Positions 8,043 to 17,028 of a DNA stretch of 64,000 nucleotides are shown piece by piece. This DNA is from Nitrogeniibacter sp050293885 (GTDB lineage Bacteria; Pseudomonadota; Gammaproteobacteria; Burkholderiales; Rhodocyclaceae), in contig JBNKNO010000003.1 of assembly GCA_050293885.1 (NCBI GenBank), positions 62,001 through 126,000 on the forward strand, in the 5' to 3' direction. The position numbers and the translations under genes are program-made. The notes under the pieces were generated by a model. The model was given only the letters and a program-made list of their open reading frames with translations, was not told the origin of the DNA and did no database searches. Each line of letters opens with the position of its first letter. Position 1 is the first letter of the stretch.

Positions 8043-9782
8043 ATGACACGCAAGTTAGTTTCCCGTGCCCTGCGCCCCGGCAGCCAGCCGGTGCATCTGG
8101 ACGAATCGCAGCCCGACATGCGCGAGATGCCCGAAAAGGTGGCCATCGATTGCGGCTGGGGGCGCATCCTGCCGGCGCAGACCTACGAGACCCCGACGGA
8201 CATCGCCAAGGCCTTGCTCGAAGAGCGCCCCGGCGAGCGTGACATCGCGTTCTATGTGCTGCGCCCGCATCTGGTGGTCGCCTACGCGCCGCAGCAACTG
8301 TTTCTCGATCCCTCCGAGTCCTACCGACGCTATCTGGGTGACTACCACCCGCAAAGCGCCTCCCGGCGGGGGTTCACCGTGCGCCGTTTGCGCACCCGCA
8401 GCGACGTGGCCGCCATCAATGCCTTGTACCGCGGGCGCAAGATGGTGCCGGTCGATACCCGCCGCGCGTGGCGCGACCGGGCCTCGCGCCAGACCACCTG
8501 GGCGATTGCCGAGGATCGCAGCACGGGCGAGATCATCGGCGTTGCGCTCGGCGTCGATCATGTCGAAGCCTTCAACGACCCCCAGCACGGCAGCAGCCTG
8601 TGGTCGCTCGCCGTCGCGCCGCAGGCGACCCACCCGGGGGTGGGCGAATCGCTGGTGCGTTATCTGCTCGAACACTTTCAGGCGCGCGGCCGGGCGTGGA
8701 TGGACGTGTCGGTGCTGCATGACAACGAGCACGCCATTTCGCTCTATGACAAGCTCGGTTTTCAGCGCGTGCAGGTGTTTGCGGTGAAGCGTCGCAATGC
8801 CATCAACGAACCCCTGTTCACCCAGCCGGTGGACGACGAGACCGACCTCAATCCGTATGCCCGATTGCTGACCACCGAGGCGCGCAAGCGCGGCATCCAT
8901 GTCAGCGTGATCGACGCCGCAGCCGGTTATTTCAGGCTCGAAATGGGCGGGCGCAGCATCATCTGCCGCGAGTCCCTCACCGAACTCACCAACGCCATCG
9001 CCATGAGCCGCTGCCAGGACAAGCGCGTCACCCTGCGGCTGCTCAAGGAAGCCGGGCTCAAAGTCCCCTTGCAGCGCCTCGCCGACGGCAGCGCCGACGA
9101 TGCGGCCTTCATGGCCGAGTGCGGCGCCGTGGTGGTCAAGCCGGTCGAAGGCGAGCAGGGCAAGGGCATCAGCGTGAACATCACGGACGCGACGGAAATG
9201 GCCGAGGCGGTCGAACGCGCCCGCGGCTATTGCGACCGGGTGCTGATCGAGCAGTTTTGTGCGGGTGAGGATTTGCGCGTGGTGGTGATCGACTATCGCG
9301 TGGTTGCCGCGGCCGTGCGCCGGCCGGCCTCGGTCGTCGGTGATGGCGCCAGCACCATCGAGGCGCTCATCAAGAAGCAGAGCCGGCGCCGGCAGGCCGC
9401 CACGGGTGGCGAATCGACCATTCCGCTCGACGATGAAACCCGTCGTTGCGTGGGCATGCGCGGCTACGCGCTCGATGATGTGCTGCCCCACGACGAGCGG
9501 CTGGTGGTGCGCAATACCGCCAATCTGCACACCGGCGGCACGATTCACGATGTCACGGATGCGTTGCATCCCGAGCTGCGCGCCGCCGCCGAAGACGCCG
9601 CCCGCGTGCTCGACATCCCCGTGACCGGACTCGACTTCATCGTGCCCGACCCGGCGGACGACGCCTATGTGATCATCGAAGCAAACGAGCGTCCCGGCCT
9701 CGCCAATCACGAACCCCAACCCACGGCAGAGCGCTTCATCGACCTGCTGTTCCCAAGAACACGACATAACGACGAATCATAG
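8043..9782 (+). CDS. ngg: N-acetylglutaminylglutamine synthetase (GNAT + ATP-grasp fusion)
   Basis: A 579-residue two-domain enzyme expected to join and acetylate glutamines in NAGGN synthesis. A GNAT acetyltransferase domain lies at about 115-250 ('SLAVAPQATHPGVGESLVRY' then 'LHDNEHAISLYDKLGF'), followed by an ATP-grasp ligase similar to glutathione/cyanophycin synthetases at about 290-579, with 'VVVKPVEGEQGKGISVNI' and, near the end, 'IIEANERPGLANHEPQPT'. The start ATG is 11 bases after the amidotransferase stop; an open extension back to 7983 overlaps that gene and is not used. This fusion is diagnostic for the osmolyte cluster. Confidence 0.93.
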   Translation: MTRKLVSRALRPGSQPVHLDESQPDMREMPEKVAIDCGWGRILPAQTYETPTDIAKALLEERPGERDIAFYVLRPHLVVAYAPQQLFLDPSESYRRYLGDYHPQSASRRGFTVRRLRTRSDVAAINALYRGRKMVPVDTRRAWRDRASRQTTWAIAEDRSTGEIIGVALGVDHVEAFNDPQHGSSLWSLAVAPQATHPGVGESLVRYLLEHFQARGRAWMDVSVLHDNEHAISLYDKLGFQRVQVFAVKRRNAINEPLFTQPVDDETDLNPYARLLTTEARKRGIHVSVIDAAAGYFRLEMGGRSIICRESLTELTNAIAMSRCQDKRVTLRLLKEAGLKVPLQRLADGSADDAAFMAECGAVVVKPVEGEQGKGISVNITDATEMAEAVERARGYCDRVLIEQFCAGEDLRVVVIDYRVVAAAVRRPASVVGDGASTIEALIKKQSRRRQAATGGESTIPLDDETRRCVGMRGYALDDVLPHDERLVVRNTANLHTGGTIHDVTDALHPELRAAAEDAARVLDIPVTGLDFIVPDPADDAYVIIEANERPGLANHEPQPTAERFIDLLFPRTRHNDES

Positions 9783-9793
9783 GAGCGCGGCAC

Positions 9794-10987
9794 ATGGCCA
9801 AGTTCGAACTCGATTTCGACTACCTTGAAGAAACGCTGTTGCAGTTGCTGGCCATCCCCAGCCCCGTCGGCCTCACCGACGCCGTGGCCCGCTACACGGC
9901 CAACCAGCTCGAGCACATGGGCATCCCCTTCGAGATGACCCGCCGCGGCGCCATCCGCGCCACGCTCAAGGGCAAGCAGCCGCGTCCGGCGCGCGCCATC
10001 GTCGCTCACCTCGACACCCTCGGCGCCATGGTGCGCGCACTCAAGCCCAACGGCCGCCTCGCCATCGTCCCCATCGGCCACTGGTCGTCGCGCTTTGCCG
10101 AAGGCTGTCGGCTCACCGTGTTCAACGACAAGAAGCAGGTGCGTGGTACCTGCCTGCCGCTCAAGACCTCCGGCCACGCCTTCGGTCACGAAATCGACAA
10201 CCAGCCCAGCACCTGGGATGACGTCGAAGTGCGCGTCGACGTCTCCGCGCGCAACATCATGGACCTCGAAGCCGCCGGCTTCCGCGTCGGCGACTTCATC
10301 GCCTTCGACCCCAACACCGAAATCTGCCCGAGCGGCTACATCACCTCGCGCTATCTCGACGACAAGGCCGCCGTCGCCGCGCTGCTCACCGCCTGCAAGG
10401 CCGTGCAGGACGGCAAGCTCGTGCCGCCGGTCGACGTGCATCCGCTATTTACCATCACCGAAGAAGTCGGCTCCGGCGCCTCCGCCGCGCTGCACGGCGA
10501 CATCGCCGAAATGGTCAGCATGGACATCGCCATCGGCGCCCCCGGGCAGAACACCGACGAACACGCCGTCACCATCTGCATGCAGGACATGAGCGGCCCC
10601 TTCGACTACCACCTCACGCGCAAGCTCATCGGCATTGCCGAGAAGTACAACATCTCGCACCGCCGCGACGTGTTCCGCTTCTATCGCAGCGACAGCGCCG
10701 CCGCCGTCGAAGCCGGCAACGACATCCGCACCGCGCTCATCGGCTTTGGCGCCGATGCCTCCCATGCCTACGAACGCACCCATCGCTCGGCGCTGGTGGC
10801 GCTCGCCCGGCTCACCACCCACTACCTCATGAGCAAACCGGTCGCCGCCCGCGACGAACGCAAGATGGCCTCCATCGACGGCTTCACCGAACAGCTCACC
10901 CCCGACGAAATGGTCGTGCCCAACACCCCGCTGCCGGTGCCGCACGACTTCATGGAAGAGCTGCTGGGCACGCCGAAGAAGAAATAG
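9794..10987 (+). CDS. M42-family peptidase-like protein of the NAGGN system
   Basis: A 397-residue member of the M42 glutamyl aminopeptidase superfamily that accompanies NAGGN genes in many Proteobacteria. The metallopeptidase pattern is visible: 'AIVAHLDTLGAMV' (metal His/Asp), 'SRYLDDKAAVAALLTACKA' (bridging Asp), 'FTITEEVGSGASAAL' (catalytic Glu pair) and 'GADASHAYERTHRSAL' near the end. It starts 11 bases after ngg with GGAGCG as ribosome site. The role in the pathway (turnover or processing of the dipeptide osmolyte) is not established from sequence. Confidence 0.9.
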   Translation: MAKFELDFDYLEETLLQLLAIPSPVGLTDAVARYTANQLEHMGIPFEMTRRGAIRATLKGKQPRPARAIVAHLDTLGAMVRALKPNGRLAIVPIGHWSSRFAEGCRLTVFNDKKQVRGTCLPLKTSGHAFGHEIDNQPSTWDDVEVRVDVSARNIMDLEAAGFRVGDFIAFDPNTEICPSGYITSRYLDDKAAVAALLTACKAVQDGKLVPPVDVHPLFTITEEVGSGASAALHGDIAEMVSMDIAIGAPGQNTDEHAVTICMQDMSGPFDYHLTRKLIGIAEKYNISHRRDVFRFYRSDSAAAVEAGNDIRTALIGFGADASHAYERTHRSALVALARLTTHYLMSKPVAARDERKMASIDGFTEQLTPDEMVVPNTPLPVPHDFMEELLGTPKKK

Positions 10988-11193
10988 GCCAACGGCGACT
11001 CATCGCTTGGCGCGTGGCGGAGAATACTGGCGGCGATCTCACCGGAAATCCGTTACCCTTGGTCGATTCCGTGGGTGCCGGCGGGATCGCATGCACCTTC
11101 GTCGTGTGTCGTCCCAAGTCGGCGCGGCTGTATTCGACCAAGCGGTTGTGCCCCATTCCGGCGTGTTGACCACTGCAGTCGATCGCGCAGCAG

Positions 11194-12099
11194 GTGCTCG
11201 AAATCGGTAACTCTCCCAGCGGCACGACCGCCCCCCTGTTCGCCATGCCCAGCCCCTTCGATACCGGGCCGGGCACCGTGCTCATGCTCGAAGCGCCCGA
11301 TGCCAACGTCGGCCAGCTGCGCGCGCAACTGCTCGACGAGAGCTACGCCAAGCCCTTCGTCATCGACGACGGCGAACGCCGCCATCTGCATTTCAACCTG
11401 CGCCTGACCCAGAGCGTGATGCGCAATGGCGCGCCCAACGCGCTCGACGTGCGCTACACCCAGAAAATGATGGCTTTCCTGCTGTTCGCGCCACGCCCGC
11501 GGCACATCGTCATGATCGGCTTGGGCGGCGGGTCGTTGCTCAAGTTCTGCCATCATCGCCTGCCCGCCACACNNNNNNNNNNNNNNNNNNNNNNNNNNNN
11601 NNNNNNNNNCCTGCGCGAGGCCTTCCACATCCCGCCCGACGGGCCGAATCTGCGCATCGTCCATGCCGACGGTGCCGACTACCTCGCCGACCCCGCGCAT
11701 GGCATGAACGTGTTGCTGGTCGATGCGTTCGATGGCGTCGGCCTGGCCCCCTCGCTGGCCAATCGGCTGTTTCTCGACGTGGCTCACGCGCGCCTCGGCG
11801 GCAACGGGGTGCTGGTCATGAACCTCGCTGGCGACCGCGATCGCTATGCGCCGGTAGTTGAAGAGGCGCTGGAGGTGTTCGACCAGCAGGTGATCGTGGT
11901 GCCGGTGCGCGAGGACGACAACCACCTCCTCATCGCCTTCGCCGATGCGCGCTTCGAACCGCGCTGGCGCGCGCTGCACAAACAGGCCAAGGCGCTGCGC
12001 AGCAAGTACGGTCTCGACTTTCCTGCGTTTGCGGAAAAGATCGAGCGCGCCGCCAAACAGGGTCTGGCGACGCAATCGCGGTTTCGGCAGCGCTGGTGA
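11194..12099 (+). CDS. Spermidine synthase-like SAM-dependent methyltransferase fold protein (interrupted by Ns)
   Basis: About 301 residues of the polyamine synthase/methyltransferase superfamily. Glycine-rich motif I reads 'HIVMIGLGGGSLLKFC', then the N run hides about 13 residues where the acidic SAM-ribose loop belongs, followed by 'LRIVHADGADYLAD' and 'MNVLLVDAFDGVGLAPSLAN'. The reading frame is the same on both sides of the gap, so its length is probably right. The start could be the GTG at 11194 or ATG at 11245; neither has a good ribosome site. Such spermidine-synthase-like proteins often lack polyamine activity, so the substrate is unknown. Confidence 0.75.
   Translation: MLEIGNSPSGTTAPLFAMPSPFDTGPGTVLMLEAPDANVGQLRAQLLDESYAKPFVIDDGERRHLHFNLRLTQSVMRNGAPNALDVRYTQKMMAFLLFAPRPRHIVMIGLGGGSLLKFCHHRLPATXXXXXXXXXXXXXLREAFHIPPDGPNLRIVHADGADYLADPAHGMNVLLVDAFDGVGLAPSLANRLFLDVAHARLGGNGVLVMNLAGDRDRYAPVVEEALEVFDQQVIVVPVREDDNHLLIAFADARFEPRWRALHKQAKALRSKYGLDFPAFAEKIERAAKQGLATQSRFRQRW
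11573..11609. other. Run of 37 undetermined bases (N)
   Basis: Bases are masked or unresolved inside the spermidine-synthase-like gene. The frame before and after is consistent if the gap is truly 37 bases, and the 13 hidden residues match the spacing expected between motif I and the next conserved block, so this looks like masked low-quality sequence more than a scaffold join of arbitrary size. Confidence 0.95.
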
Positions 12100-12219
12100 C
12101 GTCTCGCATGGCGCGCGCCCGGTGAGTCGCAACATCTCGAAGCAGCTTGATCTTGCCAACGGCGCTTCTGCGCAGTAGCTTCGATGCGCACGGCATTGAT
12201 CGCCGCAGGAGCGCAGACG

Positions 12220-13203
12220 ATGAGCAAGTCGATTCGCATCACGGCGGCCGTTTCTTTGGTCTTCGCCACCCTGGCATGGCAGCCGGCCCGCGCGCAGACG
12301 GCAACGCCGGCGGTCGCCACCGATTTCGCGGCCAGCTATTCCTTGCTGGATCTGGGGCCGCCACCCGGCGTGACCGGTCCGCGCGGCGGCGTGGCGTTTC
12401 TTGCAGGCAAGCCCGATACGCTGCTCATCGGCGGCGGCGCCAACGGTCCGTCGGGCACCATCTATGCCATCGATTTGCTACGCGACGGCGAGGGTCACAT
12501 CACCGGTTTTGACGGTACCAGCAGCGTGTTTTCGTCGGCGCCGGAGATCGACGGTGGCTTGGCCTTCGGTCCGGGTGGCGTGCTGTTCTATACCGGGTAC
12601 AACGAGAACCTGCTTGGCCAGATCAAGCCGGGCAGCAGCGCGCCGGACAAGGTCATCAGCCTCGGGCCGCTCGGGGTGGATCGTTCGGTGGGCACGCTCG
12701 GTTTCGTGCCGGCGGGATTTGCCGGCGCGGGTGAAATCCGCTTGATGAGTTACAACACGAGCAGTTTCTATACCGCGAGCCTGACGCCGGACGGCAGCGG
12801 CACCTACGATATCGGCAATATCGTCAAGCAAACCACCCTGCCTGGCTCGGGGCCCGAAGGGTTGGTCTATGTGCCGACGGGTTCTCCGCTATTCGCCGGT
12901 CCGACGGTGCTGATTTCTGAATTCGGCCGCAGCGAAGTGAGCGCCTACGACCTCGACCCCCAGGGCATTCCGCTGTTCGACTCGCGACGCACGTTCGTGA
13001 GCGGGCTCTCCGGTGCGGAAGGTGGCGCCATCGACCCGGTCTCGGGAGATTTCATCTTTTCGACCTTCGGCACCGCCAATCAGGTCATCGTCGTCGGCGG
13101 ATTTCTGGCGCCGGTGCCGGAGCCGGCGCACTGGCTGATGCTGACGCTCGGGCTTGCCGTGCTCGGTATCGGATTGCAGCGCCGCCCGCTGCGGGTACGC
13201 TAG
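12220..13203 (+). CDS. PEP-CTERM sorting domain protein, secreted
   Basis: A 327-residue exported protein. The ATG at 12220 has GCAGGAG upstream and gives a signal peptide (MSKSIRITAAVSLVFATLAW, cleavage near PARAQ). The C-terminus has the PEP-CTERM anchor: 'PVPEPAHW', a hydrophobic helix 'LMLTLGLAVLGIGL' and a basic tail QRRPLRVR, the signal read by exosortase/EpsH systems in biofilm-forming Gram-negatives. The body has repeated Gly/Asp-rich turns ('GGLAFGPGGVLFYTGYNENL') suggestive of a beta-propeller, but no enzyme motif. No exosortase gene is in the window, and I found no -24/-12 promoter upstream. Confidence 0.85.
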   Translation: MSKSIRITAAVSLVFATLAWQPARAQTATPAVATDFAASYSLLDLGPPPGVTGPRGGVAFLAGKPDTLLIGGGANGPSGTIYAIDLLRDGEGHITGFDGTSSVFSSAPEIDGGLAFGPGGVLFYTGYNENLLGQIKPGSSAPDKVISLGPLGVDRSVGTLGFVPAGFAGAGEIRLMSYNTSSFYTASLTPDGSGTYDIGNIVKQTTLPGSGPEGLVYVPTGSPLFAGPTVLISEFGRSEVSAYDLDPQGIPLFDSRRTFVSGLSGAEGGAIDPVSGDFIFSTFGTANQVIVVGGFLAPVPEPAHWLMLTLGLAVLGIGLQRRPLRVR

Positions 13204-13384
13204 CGCTGTTCATGCGTGGCGGCGGCATGCGTTCTTAAAACGAGTGTGAAATCCGGCGCTCGTTGCACTTGCGGTGGCGCCCTATTCGGACGAGACTTCT
13301 CCATGGCAGCCAACGAACCGATGGCGCCAAGGAGATTGGCTGCACTGCTTCGGCAGGCGCATCTCGACGAGCGGCAGATACGCG

Positions 13385-13783
13385 ATGAAACCGAAAATAT
13401 TCGACCTGTACGGCGCAAACACATCGAATGGTGCGGAACTGGCGGCCAGCATCGGCGAGGTGCTCAATGTTCAGTTCGCGCGCTGTGAAAGCGATTTCCG
13501 CGGGGAGTGCTGGTTCGGGCGTGTGGGTGTTTCCGGTGAAATCTCGATCGTCGACAATGATCTCGATGGTGATCTGCAATACGAAGAGCATGCCGAGTTC
13601 GACACCATCGTCGAGCTCGACGACTGCGCGGAACTGAACCTGGCGCCGATGTCGCTGGACGGAGTTTGTGGCTTGACCTTTCTCGAGCGAACCGAGGTCA
13701 AGAAGAACGGACGCATGTGCATCTATGCTTCCGTCGATGGCGTGCTGGCGCTAAAGAAAGAAATCGTCGTTTCCCGGGATTAG
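13385..13783 (+). CDS. Hypothetical acidic protein
   Basis: 132 residues if started at MKPKIFDLYGANTSNG; a longer frame goes back to 13274, but its Trp/Arg-rich extension differs in character from the rest. The body is strongly acidic and mixed-strand in appearance ('EISIVDNDLDGDLQYEEHAEF', then a Cys-containing segment and a basic 'ERTEVKKNGR'). No signal peptide and no recognised domain. Its size and acidity resemble small immunity-type proteins, but no toxin gene is adjacent. Being real is supported only by the open frame and balanced composition. Confidence 0.5.
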   Translation: MKPKIFDLYGANTSNGAELAASIGEVLNVQFARCESDFRGECWFGRVGVSGEISIVDNDLDGDLQYEEHAEFDTIVELDDCAELNLAPMSLDGVCGLTFLERTEVKKNGRMCIYASVDGVLALKKEIVVSRD

Positions 13784-14141
13784 ACGCCAGGTAATCCCCG
13801 GCGACAGCCCGACCCGCGCCGGGTTTGGGCGAAGGCCGTCCGCCCGGGTCGAAGCGCGCACCGCCCATCCGATGGCGTTCGTCTGTCTCGAACGGGCGCA
13901 TTTTTCCTGAATTCGCTGAACACGCGCCCCGCTTCGCGCTCCCGCGCGGCTGTGCTTGCAAATACCCTATTCGGTTTTCTCGTATTCTGGAATGGCCCTC
14001 AGGATGGGCGAGCAACGTCCGTTAACAACACAGTGGGGGTGATTTCGCTGACGCCAAACGGACGCAGTGACGTCGATCACCGGGGCCGTGTCTGGCCACT
14101 GTTCACCCTCAACTCATGCACAACACCAGTGAGGGGGAGTC
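13784..14141. other. Intergenic region before the carbonic anhydrase gene
   Basis: 358 bases without a convincing gene. An imperfect hairpin at 13806-13830 (core ACCCG-CGC-CGGGT, then TTTGGGC) lies shortly after the preceding stop codon and may act as a weak terminator. An AT-richer stretch near 13955-13995 (TTGCAA, TATTCT) could hold the promoter for the next gene, but the hexamer spacing is poor. Nothing else stands out. Confidence 0.4.
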
Positions 14142-15011
14142 TTGAATCTGAATCGTACGATGCTGTTGACTGTCACGCTGATTCTGTCCGGTTGCGCCAG
14201 CACCGGACACCATCCGTCCGCGTCGCACGGGCCGGTGGCGGACGAGATGATCGCGGCGCAACGCCACCTGCTGAAGGAGAACACTGACGGCAAGGGCTTT
14301 GGCCCCCAAGCGCCGCGGGACATCGATTCGCGTTCCGGCAACAACACGGTTGCGTTTGCCGTCGCGCCGCCCGCACGGGAAATGAATCTGTGCAACATCC
14401 ACTTCCACAAGAACGCCGAGCACAAGGGCGGCCAGTTCACGACCCATGCGGGTAACGGGGACGGTCACGGCTATGAGAGCGGCTATGTGTATTCCGGCCG
14501 GCTTTCCGAGTCGGAGCTGTCGCCCGTCCACGAGCCCGTGTGTCCGAGTGCGCATGGCAGCTTGTCGCCGGGCGATACCATCGAGGTGCATTACGTCCAT
14601 TCCAGCGCCGACATCCAGCCCGGCCCGACGCTGGGGGCGTGCCTGAGCGATGCGATCAGGAATCCGCAGTTGCGTGTCGAGGCGCAGGTGTTTGTGCTGG
14701 TCAATGATCGTCGTGCGCTCGATTTTGGACGGCTCACCGAGTACGGCGCCAGGAATGGCCGCCAGCAGGCGACGCACATGCACTTGAACACGGGGCGACC
14801 GGTGCAATATGCCGGCTCCACGACCGGCCCGGGCTATAACGAGAAAGGCTCCCCGTTTCAGGTGACCTGGAGCGTTCGCCCGCGCGTTGCCAAAGTCGAC
14901 ATCGAAACGGTCGCTCAATGGTGCAAGGGGAACGTATTCGAGGAAAATCACGCGCACGGCGTGAGAAACCTCGTGACCAACCCCGATCTGCTCTCGCGCA
15001 TCGGGCGCTAG
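14142..15011 (+). CDS. Delta-class carbonic anhydrase, predicted lipoprotein
   Basis: A 289-residue protein resembling delta-class carbonic anhydrases, zinc enzymes interconverting CO2 and bicarbonate, first known from diatoms and also found in bacteria. The family core is 'CNIHFHKNAEHKGG' (Cys84, His87, His89, His94), with a later Cys-containing segment 'EPVCPSAHGSLSPGDTIEVHY'. A lipobox LSGC (Cys17) follows a short hydrophobic N-terminus, so it is probably anchored on the periplasmic side. The start is a TTG at 14142 with a strong GGGGGAG site; the alternative ATG at 14160 would shorten the signal peptide. A different, beta-class enzyme is encoded at the window end. Confidence 0.8.
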   Translation: MNLNRTMLLTVTLILSGCASTGHHPSASHGPVADEMIAAQRHLLKENTDGKGFGPQAPRDIDSRSGNNTVAFAVAPPAREMNLCNIHFHKNAEHKGGQFTTHAGNGDGHGYESGYVYSGRLSESELSPVHEPVCPSAHGSLSPGDTIEVHYVHSSADIQPGPTLGACLSDAIRNPQLRVEAQVFVLVNDRRALDFGRLTEYGARNGRQQATHMHLNTGRPVQYAGSTTGPGYNEKGSPFQVTWSVRPRVAKVDIETVAQWCKGNVFEENHAHGVRNLVTNPDLLSRIGR

Positions 15012-15109
15012 TTATGTAAACCCACCAGGTTGTTCTCGGGCTCGAGGTGAGCGACAGGTGGTTGATGACGCGCACAAGGCGGAACCCGACGTGATCTGAT
15101 CCCGCCGGC

Positions 15110-15910
15110 CTACGGCGCTTTCTGCGCGAGCTCGGCGAACAGCGCGATCATGTCCGCCAGCACCGAGAAATCGTGTGCATCCACCAGCCGCTGCCGAGTG
15201 CGTTCGACGGCGGCGGCGTGGGCGCCGTTCGGGTGGCGCTGGAGCAGGGTGCGGTAGGCGGCGATTTCTTCGCCCAGGTACCAGAATTCGTCGTTGCTCT
15301 CCTTGGTTCTTTTGGCGTCGTCGCGTAGTAGTTGGGCGCAGCGGATGTTGAGCAGGCGCCGGTGGATCTTCAAGGCCTGGGCCGGCAGTTCGCCGGGCCA
15401 GGCTTTCACCGCCAGGCCGAGATCGCGCACCCAGTTGGCGATGGCGGTGTGCAGGCTGGCGCCCATGTCGACGAGATCGAAGGGTTCGCGCAGGGTGCCG
15501 ACGATGTCGGCGCGCAGGTTGCGAAAGCCGATGTCGGCGAGCAGCAGGGTGGGTTTGTCGAGCGCGCGCATGAAGCCGTACTCGAGCGCCACATTGGGAT
15601 TGAACTCGTCCTTGACGCGGTCTTCGAGAACCGCCAGACCGTATTTGCAGCACAGCATGTAGACGCACACGTTGGTCCACACCTGGCGGTCGCGCGGCAC
15701 CATGCGGTCGTCGGCACGCAGGCCGGTGAGCCCTTGCCGGCACAGGGTGCGGCGCAGTTCTTCGTCCAGTTGCGCGAGCACGCGGTTGCCCGCATCGAAG
15801 CGCGTCATGATGAACACGTTGCGCTCGTAGTCCGGGTGGTCCTCGAAGAAGCGTTCGCAATCGGGCCGCAGGTGTTCGTAGCCGGGGGGCAGGTGGAAGG
15901 TGTCGGTCAT
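15110..15910 (-). CDS. TIR-like / nucleoside deoxyribosyltransferase-like protein of unknown role
   Basis: 266 residues, starting MTDTFHLPPGYEHLRPDCER. After a short leader, a Rossmann-like domain begins 'NVFIMTRFDAGNR' (31-43), continues 'VYMLCCKYGLAVLED' and has 'NPNVALEYGFMRALDKPTLL' with Glu110 where TIR and deoxyribosyltransferase-like folds place the catalytic glutamate of NAD or nucleoside cleavage. The C-terminal third is helical. It overlaps the glycosyltransferase stop region by four bases (ATGA), so translation is coupled. The fold assignment is by pattern; whether it cleaves NAD, binds a nucleotide signal or is inactive is unknown. Confidence 0.65.
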   Translation of the reverse strand: MTDTFHLPPGYEHLRPDCERFFEDHPDYERNVFIMTRFDAGNRVLAQLDEELRRTLCRQGLTGLRADDRMVPRDRQVWTNVCVYMLCCKYGLAVLEDRVKDEFNPNVALEYGFMRALDKPTLLLADIGFRNLRADIVGTLREPFDLVDMGASLHTAIANWVRDLGLAVKAWPGELPAQALKIHRRLLNIRCAQLLRDDAKRTKESNDEFWYLGEEIAAYRTLLQRHPNGAHAAAVERTRQRLVDAHDFSVLADMIALFAELAQKAP

Positions 15911-17028
15911 GCTGGCGGTGCCTCCGTCGTCGATGCTTCCGTCACCAGGCGCTGCCCGCCGAGGGCGCGAAAGCGTTCGAGATAGCGCCGCGCCATGGCC
16001 ACGTCGGTGAAGTGGCGCAGCGCCCGGGCTCGGGCGGCCGTGCCCATGGCGTGCAGGGCGTCGGCGTCCATCTCGCGCCAGCGGACCATGGCCCGGCAAA
16101 AGGCGGCATAGCTGGTGTCGTCGCAGTAGATGGCATGCTCGCCGAGCACTTCGACGAGGCCATCCACCGGCGTGCACACCACCGGAATGCCACGGGCGGC
16201 GGCTTCGAGCGCGGCGAGGCCGAAGGGTTCGTAGGTGGAGGGCTGCGCGAGCACGTCGATGGCGTGGTAGAAGGCTTCCAGGCGCTCGCCGGCGCACCAG
16301 CCCAGGTAGCGGGCGCGTGTCTCGATGCCCAACTCCTGCACCAGATCGCGCGCGTATGCGCTGAAGGCCTTGCCGGCGATGAGGGCGTCGTAGCCTGCGA
16401 AACCGGGCTCGGCCAACAGCATCTGCACGTATTCCGGATGCTTGCGCGGCACCAGCCGACCGCAATAGCCGAGCACCTTGCGGCGCGGCTGCGCGGCCAC
16501 CGCGGCGGGCGGCACGATGCCGTTGGCGACGACGCTGACGCGTGGGTTGAGGCGCGGGTAGCGCAGCGTTTCGTAGTACGTGCGTTCGGCTTCGGAGACC
16601 AGCACCACTTCGTCGCAGGCGGCGATGAGGCGCTCCTGGTCCATGACCGCGCCGTGCAGATTCACCGCGTTGGAGATTTCCTCGTAGGCCAGCAGCGAAT
16701 GGATGGTGAACAGCGCGCGGGCGCCGCCGGTGGCATCGAGCAGGCCCGGCCCGTGGTTGTACGAGTGGATGTGCACCACCGGCGCGCGAAAGTGGGCGAG
16801 CTCGGCCTCGCTGCCCAGCGCCACGCAGGGATGGCTGGCGAGGATGGCCTCGACCTCGTAGGGCTGGTATTCATGGTCGGTGACATACCACAGCGCGCGC
16901 ACGCCGATGGCGGCAAAGCCGCTGGCCAAGGCCTCGACAACGCTGCCGACGCCGCCCATGCGGTTGTGCGGCATCTCGTTGGTGATCTCGATGACGTCGA
17001 AGTCGCGCGCGGCGGTGTTGGTGATCAC
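15907..17028 (-). CDS. GT4-family glycosyltransferase
   Basis: A 373-residue retaining glycosyltransferase of the GT4 (GT-B) type. The GTG start at 17028 overlaps the upstream stop codon (GTGA) and leads into 'FDVIEITNEMPHNRMGGVGS', a donor-independent N-terminal domain with a Gly-rich loop. The C-terminal domain has 'VLGYCGRLVPRKHPEY' and the EX7E motif in 'YEPFGLAALEAAARGIPVV'. Sugar donor and acceptor cannot be read. A longer frame back to 17193 overlaps the preceding gene. It lies in a three-gene coupled set with a small unknown protein and a TIR-like protein. Confidence 0.85.
   Translation of the reverse strand: MITNTAARDFDVIEITNEMPHNRMGGVGSVVEALASGFAAIGVRALWYVTDHEYQPYEVEAILASHPCVALGSEAELAHFRAPVVHIHSYNHGPGLLDATGGARALFTIHSLLAYEEISNAVNLHGAVMDQERLIAACDEVVLVSEAERTYYETLRYPRLNPRVSVVANGIVPPAAVAAQPRRKVLGYCGRLVPRKHPEYVQMLLAEPGFAGYDALIAGKAFSAYARDLVQELGIETRARYLGWCAGERLEAFYHAIDVLAQPSTYEPFGLAALEAAARGIPVVCTPVDGLVEVLGEHAIYCDDTSYAAFCRAMVRWREMDADALHAMGTAARARALRHFTDVAMARRYLERFRALGGQRLVTEASTTEAPPA

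Noticed and set aside
5923..9767. Long minus-strand frames (677 and 570 codons) opposite the NAGGN genes
   Set aside because: Composition is that of antisense GC-rich sequence and both plus-strand enzymes have intact motifs.
12100..12219. Sigma-54 promoter for the first PEP-CTERM gene
   Set aside because: No GG-N10-GC pair with an acceptable -24/-12 context was found.
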